The notes under the pieces are model-generated. The model did no database searches. It had not been told where the DNA came from and worked only from the letters and a program-made list of their open reading frames with translations. This document shows, piece by piece, positions 9,201 through 10,823 of a stretch of DNA of 10,823 bases. Position numbers and translations under genes: made by a program. Source of the DNA: Candidatus Omnitrophota bacterium (GTDB lineage Bacteria > Omnitrophota > Gorgyraeia > Tantalellales > Tantalellaceae); the NCBI GenBank assembly GCA_028717825.1, contig JAQUNB010000017.1, positions 1 through 10,823 of the forward strand, read 5' to 3'. Within the stretch, counting starts at the first letter, position 1; each line of letters opens with the position of its first letter.

Positions 9201-10822
9201 CACGGCTTTTGGATCATTTAGTTTCGGAGTACGGAACAAGCGAGGCATTAAAACTTGCAACGGAATGGATGAACGAATATAAAGAAAATAGCTCGAGCTG
9301 TGTCCGTACTTTTGTTAAGAAACTGAGAAAAAAGATAAAAGAATTAGAGCGTAATCCCGTAGAAGGAAAAAAATTCCGATCCGATAAAAGGCTGGAACGG
9401 AATAGAGCGAACGAGATTTTCCAAAGGTTAGATTCTTTGGAAACGCAGGTGTATTCATGTTTAAGTGATCCTTACGGGAAGAAGGCGATGGGGATCTGGG
9501 AAGAGATCATTCGTTTAGATAAGGAACGCCTTGATTTAAGTAAAGGAGGATCCAAAATCTTTTTTAACATAGACAGGCCGGAAACATATTCTACGATCCT
9601 ATATGCTAAGTTTTATGGTGAGCAGGATTATAGGGGAATAATCAATATGTTTAATGAGCTGAGTACATTTAAAGAAGGGGACCCTGATGATAGTAACAAA
9701 TGGCTCATGTTAACTTGGACCGACAGTATTGCGATATATCTTTTGGCGAGGTTGTTTGATGAGAATAGTGTCGAGAGCGCGAGAGAAAGAGATACATCAT
9801 TTTATGTGCACTGTATGAATGGTCTATTAGAAAATATTGATGAGGCCTCCAGACAAGGAATAATGAAGGGGTTTCGGGAGAGGACATCCGGCGAACGGGG
9901 CTTGGCGGCGCTATTCACTAATAATGCATTCAATCTTGTTAAATTTCAACTGGCGGAGAAAAAAGACCATAAAGAGGCGGTGAGGGCAGCTTTGAAGCTC
10001 GTCGATCATCTTGGTAAAGAAAAAAGTAAAAAAGGCGCGTTAATAGTTGTCAGATCATTAATTAGATTTTTTAACAAGAAAGAAATAATCGGATCGCCGG
10101 AATATGGGGATCACGCAAAAAGTTTTATAGAGGAGATGAGTAAGAAAGAAAAAGCGTTGCAAGAAGAGATCTCCCCCAAAGAAGAGGTGTCCGGAGGAAG
10201 CGAAGAACGGAAGAGAGCGGTGGAGATTTTTCAATGTTTAGATCTTTTGGAAACACAGATGCATTCATGTTTAAGCGATCCTTACGGGGAGAAGGCGATG
10301 AAAATTTGGAAAGAGATCATTCGTTTAGATAAAGAACGCCGGGGTTTGAGTAAAGGCGGGTCCGAGATCTCTTTCAACATATACAGTCCGGAAATATATT
10401 CTGCGATCCTGCATGCTAAGTTTTATGGTGAGCAGGATTATGCGGGAATAATCAATATGTTTAATGCGCTGGGTACATTTAAAGAAGGGGATCCTGATGC
10501 CAGTAAAAAACGGCCTATGTTAACATGGCCCGACAGTATTAAAATATATCTTTTGGCGAGGTCGTTTGATGAGAATAGTGTCGAGAGCGTGAGAGAGAAA
10601 GATACATCATTTTATGTGCACTGTATGAACGGTCTATTAGAAAATATTGATGCGAACTCCAGGCGAAGCATAATGAATGGATTCTGGGATCGGATATCTG
10701 GCGAACAGGACTTGGCGGAGCTGTTTACTAATAATGCATCCAATCTTGTTAAATTTCAACTGGCGGAGAAAAAAGACCATAAAGAGGCATTAAGAATAGC
10801 TTTAAAACTTATCGATTATTAG
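2..10822 (+). CDS. Giant helical multidomain protein, 5' partial; TPR-like repeats, coiled coil, alpha/beta and winged-helix modules
   Basis: A single frame stays open for 3,606 codons and ends at TAG 10820-10822. The first ATG is at 23, but no in-frame stop lies upstream, no Shine-Dalgarno-like sequence precedes it, and the preceding codons read as part of a repeat, so the true start is outside the window. Order of parts: large TPR-like repeats (residues 1-681), linker, coiled coil (706-1305), helical block, second coiled coil (to 1592), short helical repeats (1605-1812), alpha/beta domain (1823-1960), winged helix 1 (2050-2165), helical spacer, winged helix 2 (2392-2493), Gly-rich linker, large repeats again (2530-3599). 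The protein is rich in Lys, Glu, Ala and Ile. I see no hydrophobic segment long enough to span a membrane and no nucleotide-binding P-loop, protease or glycosidase motif. I do not recognise a named family for the whole protein. A scaffold role is inference. That it is one gene is nearly certain; the function is unknown. Confidence 0.95.
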   Translation, partial: PISKKFIMYFKEHGHYEKALSFAESYMMHLEIEYDEFLGGDDPTAAKPGFAKEVREEYEACKAVIKEMKEILNRGAGENGPLTDFDPRSLQDLDNAFDVLFSNTPGTSAEIGKAYETIMKADPIEPFRNLISRKNFLKNLDSEKADNFIKNICENTFGKNLDDYVPFTKDAQKTLLLVDMLEQVCDSVNGKRVEKKGLISEGIYHDLECYYACLYACVYSGHRFQAVAGKFAAATQKLSELVKRSEALARKGLVQKDVDAIKKHAETTRRVLYDKRFLELYFVSCLLDPGSGNLLLKQNESENKKDFLVFFADKIFGENNGSPRLAEIFGGEGELEGALERIDKRVREYMDFLENKKKFRQAADAAERYIIFLRTRELFARDEQKEAIETCIHDYEMFRKVMQIESAWQTILKRAQTGPKWFNDVEQEKLQEIITVWESFSEWGIGIDKIGAIHLYYIITALLYSSRDYKKVISIFEQVADGILSSAKEKWKKDLAADNDEGRESSKMDVLFQKRILLNYFLAKVFEPGVFTEGAAKSAEQQQKFFMFIQADRLFGEGKGEEYFLDIFAASEKEIIKKSNGGIPSANLEERKMYGLCNVILNVVKTLEDFSKYCQDCGEYDEGARLSDVAILFIDHAKNYLNSKTSGNVLLGDSAKAMLVRMKNNVDKYSMEFVKRKNSCEVAKETGVRPKKKKNTGSEPNGEDSSQGKEDRSALKTQRQEAQAQKEAQQIAEIINQLERDGIARKAQALKERVESEIQNAQNAVAKVNKYREEVRRNDGALLDNAKKQIEGNVLPKLEAAKKQADAALSALEQIKKTGISLREANSCSSRARINISEKEVVSKVNSACAIAKREIPVIDRIVSNLEIRGAAITEKERIRSQLVAKGVIQKTLDLRAKIEVHKSRAAQLLEQVQVIAAQNQQNDALTSERDMLSKIVKKLNEIIKTLDEVEGDINSIVTRPNIEGARGVEKKIGDNIVSAKTIDSTVGAELDAAETRIKELEAKINAENIRRAGIALILERVKSGSEFLSRLNRIAPETAEGERTVNGLLRKINELKKKGDGEAVSVIVQNCLEKYESDLKQILAAIAEVTEKIEKARQEIRLITREAAVAAAESAEQNAGRFLVSAEDIWADAKRKIGGIRESIDRVAKAREDEKTFVAKMFEMYGHKAKLDELAARVQEIDQRGQKTNEDITKLITSETWLFGVKGEVKSILQKNASIKHDLKDANLISSGIARQDTVKGANDRLIEAVKLVQEAESGLSALKIQLSKIDGIIEREIEIQKWRESRMDEMRKESNKASNERIKEAKDEILGSLARLLSAHDDEIAEGVRALGIILRKGIVYGFYEDEEYEKITLEVDEKLRSAAVRIVDEKSHDAILDALEKEAELFKSISKNKDIPGVLNKFAYLRQLIGPSYRVKEDHYELANKIEAELVRFMMDPEDEEIPKNLHSMLKELEHQEAQSAKSRAVFGEIKEVPENIFSKYFNIFAEAARLSLSGEEENRDKFKKNQNDRLKNVAAETDRVSRVIGRNTGEIKYLLETIADRDQLLGKKFSDIDAKLKAYLEATIKRLELEKSNGDAALIEKAKKEENNKLMEYRGGIRGAVGEINVQEEMVLEAVVHAALLDHGYEQQAQINILKLIAVEKNPYEPWKSGKDIELEPWRKAENACEAEAIARGALLRHGYEVNRQIERLAKIAQTAETAKDKNITFTAEAIARAALYEAGYRPGEQLERLKKLLNEPMITLEDNFIFEARDARKLAEMYIRGALIKAGDAPEEHLEKVKGMMTEKSESTAARILARMIYDKHIISKIDERIAMAQRAGPELPVGKNEKYVLYVPDTLFDDEREFEKEAEFFGNRFIIKMVYDEGTPKDYVDDVVNDIKGAESDICQGVNRRVEKINAERTIVLAPSNMKTFLIDLISDDAGVRFIRLNMDAFKKVPGENKQKTRRNILAIMLLLRQIKDIKNDSHSLNLLRFYLDTQFDIEKDNGNDVSLSGYLEELIKPAGLGPEKIAKSRVLRRGILANEPRGIYNTPYFYEIAETFLGSVGEKGASSQPRRLNGQFGPIDGKSPEDALITISLSALSDGKQYPNGFTLEDYKKAYEQVMVNYPWLCLDGLADGRNWQSTARYDLGILKEKNILRSKRENRDGYLKEVFYLRPTTNFKIIKIREKIENESNPLGLLAFGIEPGGKRKLSIIPEHIKNQLPARQTLIKELQNSLWNTGEMSDKNRILTYAALLVHGEEVEDTLLSIDPILDRNGLDRETETVLRIIKVMYDRKTDKDNEYFKSLFNEVKNTNSTDLKILALSGLIFTHKDSNRAADYMDKLLDKGFVGDNAQVIARLSLLFKGRSVNDKKKQISSLRALLTGGGIDSFYKNFLYAALYRPAVEARKFVSSQIRAPRDPRNGQFVPKPGMNPDDALEVIALTHLAETGYFILKEYLGAHRAYRDYYGRFEEPSDDTARQDLKELAERGTLEINVQNGEYVYVLTSEGLSRVNEIRKSNGYPIIAGKSDMAGGVACDLSGGGASGQRDGVISSAEDKLSFVYALLQQEKHRFKDHEFYCFTLLKDVWGNILKIIGSNFEISDKDSAEDAEIDLLFQYLRARLFSARDFEGVQRFFEKAGREFQQGKYEAFNDKILNSKAFLDLYFVACIFDAKGTKNKRMENISWFVYFSDKIFGKGKGYEKLRQFYGEEGMQALADYLGSHVEDLVVYFIGKGEYKEVLKVIDNYTTVAAQEYLVTDHEEDSLEQEEIRDKIVLFLRLKDRVYRDVIRKKHSVDYPDKGGYLAKDELLWLNNMAADNTLPAALRAMAAGLMLICAKDNKGQYYKVLEDLSIGDPGITRYMRLVRTNRIIVDGLSGKIDVAGIAAKAIETRKRQEAAADFEKKVKKLISSIKDIDAFSDRAMKAWQEISRLDDERRKNNTDIIDPETFFITVCAKFYDRQDYQFVRDALKRQLNDFLSAENIDEDDARGSGVYGGVILYFTSMFLEDDHFEAAKKAKKPFFEFCISELVPSGNDAYKEEKIKKVFTLTEGEEELERSVDDQVIGLVGWHLVKKDDPKKAFGIASRLLDHLVSEYGTSEALKLATEWMNEYKENSSSCVRTFVKKLRKKIKELERNPVEGKKFRSDKRLERNRANEIFQRLDSLETQVYSCLSDPYGKKAMGIWEEIIRLDKERLDLSKGGSKIFFNIDRPETYSTILYAKFYGEQDYRGIINMFNELSTFKEGDPDDSNKWLMLTWTDSIAIYLLARLFDENSVESARERDTSFYVHCMNGLLENIDEASRQGIMKGFRERTSGERGLAALFTNNAFNLVKFQLAEKKDHKEAVRAALKLVDHLGKEKSKKGALIVVRSLIRFFNKKEIIGSPEYGDHAKSFIEEMSKKEKALQEEISPKEEVSGGSEERKRAVEIFQCLDLLETQMHSCLSDPYGEKAMKIWKEIIRLDKERRGLSKGGSEISFNIYSPEIYSAILHAKFYGEQDYAGIINMFNALGTFKEGDPDASKKRPMLTWPDSIKIYLLARSFDENSVESVREKDTSFYVHCMNGLLENIDANSRRSIMNGFWDRISGEQDLAELFTNNASNLVKFQLAEKKDHKEALRIALKLIDY
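242..1201 (+). repeat. Large helical repeat, copy 1
   Basis: Residues 74-393, all predicted helical. Three landmarks shared with the other copies occur in order: an aromatic/small helix YACLYACVYSGHRF (ending near F217); KRFLELYFVSCLLDP (near 268-282) followed by FLVFFADKIFGEN (near 300-312); and the closing TPR-like hairpin KKKFRQAADAAERYI (near 349-363). Copy 3 has the same three blocks (KAFLDLYFVACIFDA, WFVYFSDKIFGKG, GKGEYKEVLKVIDNY), so the two are clearly homologous although about 2,300 residues apart. Copy 1 carries about 100 extra N-terminal residues compared with copies 2, 5 and 6. Single TPR hairpins of this type usually mediate protein-protein contacts; no partner can be named. Confidence 0.75.
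1202..2065 (+). repeat. Large helical repeat, copy 2
   Basis: Residues 394-681. Landmarks: YYIITALLYSSRDYKKVISI (D461-Y462 at its centre), KRILLNYFLAKVFEPG (near 507-522), FMFIQADRLFGEGKG, and the closing hairpin CGEYDEGARLSDVAIL (Y613). A following helix, GDSAKAMLVRMKNN (near 645-658), aligns with GDHAKSFIEEMSKK at 3362-3375 in copy 5. The same blocks in the same order support homology with copies 1 and 3-6, though identity is low. The D-Y motif to hairpin distance is 151 residues, against 108-114 in copies 3-6, so this copy holds insertions, mainly polar loops near 485-500 and 525-535. Its C-terminal end is set by the start of the basic linker and is approximate. Confidence 0.7.
2066..2137 (+). 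other. Basic/polar linker within the giant CDS
   Basis: Residues 682-705 are low in complexity and hydrophilic: a K-K-K-K run followed by Asn, Gly, Ser, Glu and Asp with no hydrophobic pattern. It lies between the end of repeat copy 2 and the start of the long coiled-coil region, and reads as a flexible hinge between a folded solenoid and a rod. Confidence 0.6.
2138..3937 (+). other. Long coiled-coil-like rod region
   Basis: Residues 706-1305, about 600 residues of Ala/Glu/Lys/Gln/Ile/Leu-rich sequence with frequent heptad-like spacing of Ile and Leu, for example LSKIVKKLNEIIKTLDEVEG and AAETRIKELEAKINAE. Prolines are very sparse: four in the first half (such as P1030) and none between P1030 and P1392. 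Glycine is scarce and aromatic residues are few. Such composition is typical of extended helical rods (SMC-, plectin- or apolipophorin-like arrangements) rather than of an enzyme. I see no Walker motif or hinge domain, so it is not an SMC protein. The oligomeric state cannot be judged by eye. Confidence 0.7.
3938..4501 (+). other. Helical globular block between two coiled coils
   Basis: Residues 1306-1493. Still helical, but with more aromatic residues, Gly and Pro than the flanking rods (KGIVYGFYEDEEYEKI, FAYLRQLIGPSYRVKEDHY, SKYFNIFAEAARLSL), which suggests a compact helical domain. No relation to the large repeats is obvious and I do not recognise a family. It separates two segments with coiled-coil character. 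Confidence 0.45.
4502..4798 (+). other. Second, short coiled coil
   Basis: Residues 1494-1592, charged and helical, including KFSDIDAKLKAYLEATIKRL with hydrophobic residues at 3-4 spacing. No proline occurs in this segment. It ends at a short Gly/Arg-rich turn (R-G-G-I-R-G, about 1591-1596) just before the short helical repeats. Lengths and edges are approximate. Confidence 0.55.
4835..5458 (+). repeat. Four degenerate 41-55-residue helical repeats plus a partial fifth
   Basis: Residues 1605-1812. Shared pattern: E-A-x-x-x-A-A-L-x-x-x-G-Y-x-x-x-x-Q-h-x-x-L-x-K-h. Unit 1: EAVVHAALLDHGYEQQAQI (G1621-Y1622). Unit 2: EAIARGALLRHGYEVNRQIE (G1676-Y1677). Unit 3: EAIARAALYEAGYRPGEQLE (G1717-Y1718). 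Unit 4: AEMYIRGALIKAGDAPEEHL (G1765, Tyr lost). A possible fifth, AARILARMIYDKHI followed by KIDERIAMAQ, lacks the glycine. Spacings between the glycines are 55, 41 and 48 residues, so the loops vary while the two-helix core is kept. DNA similarity is low, so the duplications are old. I know no family name. The repeats lead directly into the alpha/beta domain. Confidence 0.7.
5489..6163 (+). other. Alpha/beta (Rossmann- or flavodoxin-like) domain with helical tail
   Basis: Residues 1823-1960 alternate strands and helices: KYVLYVPD (1824-1831), an acidic helix, NRFIIKMVYDE (1851-1859), a helix through DYVDDVVNDIKGAESDI, RTIVLAPSN (1896-1904), a helix, VRFIRLNMDAF (1919-1929), then TRRNILAIMLLLRQI (1940-1954). 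This is the order of a doubly wound alpha/beta fold. There is no Gly-rich dinucleotide loop and no P-loop, and it lacks the Asp-Asp/Asp/Lys set of a phosphoreceiver, so any enzymatic or phosphotransfer role is doubtful. A helical tail (1961-2047) follows and leads into winged helix 1. It is the only clearly strand-rich part of the protein apart from the winged-helix wings. I have an unverified impression that similar modules occur in giant Omnitrophota proteins. Confidence 0.55.
6170..6517 (+). other. Winged-helix-like domain 1
   Basis: Residues 2050-2165. The lead motif N2053-G-Q-F2056 is followed by P-E-D-A-L and a helix, the segment FTLEDYKKAYEQV, and then the recognition-helix-like STARYDLGILKEKNIL (2118-2133). 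After that comes a basic turn and a strand VFYLRPT that would form the wing. The T-A-R-x-D-L-x-x-L-x-x-x-x-x-L pattern is the usual one in DeoR- and MarR-type winged helices, where it contacts DNA, but in large scaffolds such domains often bind protein. A homologous copy lies about 345 residues downstream. Confidence 0.65.
6518..7195 (+). other. Helical-repeat (HEAT/TPR-like) spacer between the winged helices
   Basis: Residues 2166-2391. After a short Gly-rich turn (2178-2183), it is a run of helices: NRILTYAALLVHGEEVEDTL, TETVLRIIKVMYDRKTDKD, TDLKILALSGLIFTHKDSN, NAQVIARLSLLFKGRSVND, FLYAALYRPAVEARKF. Repeated small-residue helices of about 35 residues suggest a HEAT- or TPR-like solenoid. 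The block LKILALSGLIFTHKDSN resembles LRAMAAGLMLICAKDNKG at about 2799-2816 in the C-terminal flank, which suggests shared ancestry. The exact family cannot be assigned by eye. Confidence 0.5.
7196..7501 (+). other. Winged-helix-like domain 2
   Basis: Residues 2392-2493, a paralogue of winged helix 1. It has the same lead motif N2398-G-Q-F2401 followed by P-D-D-A-L, then a helical stretch, and the recognition-helix-like DTARQDLKELAERGTLEI (2452-2469). A clear strand-turn-strand wing follows: EINVQNGEYVYVLTSEG (2468-2484). The pattern T-A-R-x-D-L-x-x-L-x-x-x-G-x-L is very close to DeoR/MarR-like winged helices. It is followed by a helix and a flexible linker. DNA versus protein binding cannot be decided. 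Confidence 0.7.
7502..7609 (+). other. Gly/Ser-rich linker
   Basis: Residues 2494-2529, including AGGVACDLSGGGASGQRDGV. It lacks a hydrophobic pattern and separates the central alpha/beta plus winged-helix cluster from the C-terminal set of large repeats. Position and composition suggest a flexible hinge. Confidence 0.6.
7610..8350 (+). repeat. Large helical repeat, copy 3
   Basis: Residues 2530-2776. Landmarks: YLRARLFSARDFEGVQRFFE (D2603-F2604), KAFLDLYFVACIFDAKG (2634-2650), WFVYFSDKIFGKGKGYEKL (2661-2679) and the closing hairpin GKGEYKEVLKVIDNY (Y2712). It is closest to copy 1, with which it shares the L-Y-F-V-x-C and F-x-D-K-I-F-G blocks. Its D-F motif to hairpin distance is 108 residues, shorter than copy 1 (135) and copy 2 (151). 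It is the first copy after the Gly-rich linker. Confidence 0.75.
8351..8650 (+). other. Helical spacer between repeat copies 3 and 4
   Basis: Residues 2777-2876: AKDELLWLNNMAADNTLPAA, then LRAMAAGLMLICAKDNKGQY, then a basic helix ending in ETRKRQEAAADFEKK. It resembles the HEAT/TPR-like spacer at 2287-2320. It lengthens the distance between the TPR-like hairpins of copies 3 and 4 to 340 residues, against 264 and 270 for the next two steps. No specific family is recognised. Confidence 0.45.
8651..9412 (+). repeat. Large helical repeat, copy 4
   Basis: Residues 2877-3130. It aligns along its whole length with copies 5 and 6: AMKAWQEISRLDDERR (2897-2912) with AMGIWEEIIRLDKERL, PETFFITVCAKFYDRQDY (2921-2938) with PETYSTILYAKFYGEQDY, and LVKKDDPKKAFGIASRLLDH (ending H3065) with LAEKKDHKEAVRAALKLVDH. 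The W-to-W spacing to copy 5 is 258 residues. The middle part, including the acidic loop ENIDEDDARGSGVYG, has diverged, so this copy is older than the copy 5/6 duplication. It links the well-conserved C-terminal pair to the more divergent copies 1-3. Confidence 0.85.
9413..10222 (+). repeat. Large helical repeat, copy 5 (270-residue unit)
   Basis: Residues 3131-3400, a complete unit. Order: SCLSDPYGKKAMGIWEEI; PETYSTILYAKFYGEQDY then RGIINMF; TDSIAIYLLARLFDENS; RDTSFYVHCMNGLLENID; NLVKFQLAEKKDHKEAV then RAALKLVDHL (TPR-like hairpin); a helix GALIVVRSLIRFF; GDHAKSFIEEMSKK; and a charged linker ISPKEEVSGGSEERKR. The first 199 residues repeat in copy 6 with no insertion or deletion. It gives the best consensus for searching the rest of the genome. 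Confidence 0.92.
10223..10819 (+). repeat. Large helical repeat, copy 6 (terminates early)
   Basis: Residues 3401-3599, offset from copy 5 by exactly 270 residues (810 bp) with no indel. By hand count 44 of 199 residues differ, about 78% identity. A further 26 codons differ synonymously. Some tracts are identical at the DNA level, for example 48 bases at 10741-10788 matching 9931-9978. The copy stops at the end of the TPR-like hairpin (KLIDY then TAG), where copies 4 and 5 continue with D-H-L. The last 71 residues of the unit, including the linker to a next copy, are absent. Confidence 0.92.
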
Positions 10823-10823
10823 A

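Noticed and set aside
9413..10819. The 810-bp direct repeat as a mobile element or CRISPR-like array
   Set aside because: It is in frame, coding, with codon-level divergence and no terminal inverted repeats, target-site duplication or short palindromic units; it is a protein repeat duplication.

Overview
The window is one open reading frame on the + strand. It has 3,606 sense codons from position 2 to a TAG stop at 10820-10822, one base before the window ends. No in-frame stop precedes the first ATG at 23, no convincing ribosome binding site sits in front of it, and the codons upstream of it (P-I-S-K-K-F-I) already look like part of a repeat unit. The gene therefore almost certainly starts upstream, and the real protein is longer than about 400 kDa. 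There is no intergenic DNA, no RNA gene, no mobile element and no credible second gene. Residue numbers below count the ATG at 23 as residue 1 (codon start = 20 + 3n).

Layout: (a) 2-2065, three diverged copies of a large alpha-helical, TPR-like repeat, the first cut by the window edge. (b) 2066-4798, a charged linker, about 600 residues of coiled-coil-like helix, a helical globular block and a second coiled coil. (c) 4835-5458, four degenerate 41-55-residue helical repeats. (d) 5489-6163, the only clear alpha/beta domain. (e) 6170-7501, two paralogous winged-helix-like domains, each introduced by an N-G-Q-F motif, separated by a helical-repeat spacer. (f) 7502-7609, a Gly/Ser-rich linker. (g) 7610-10819, four more copies of the large repeat. 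The last two copies are recent duplicates with an exact 270-residue (810-bp) period, and the stop falls inside the last one.

Organism: base composition is about 40-45% GC by eye, with free use of ATA, AGA and AGG codons. A multi-kilobase, mostly helical, domain-shuffled protein with recent internal duplications fits an uncultivated bacterium of a lineage known for giant genes. Candidatus Omnitrophota is my best guess, at low confidence and from general resemblance only. No taxonomic marker is present.

Function: unknown. I see no catalytic motif, transmembrane segment or secretion signal, although the true N-terminus is missing. The architecture suggests a very large intracellular scaffold: TPR-like solenoids at both ends, a long coiled-coil rod, and a central cluster of alpha/beta and winged-helix modules that may bind a ligand, protein or nucleic acid. 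This is inference from architecture, not homology.
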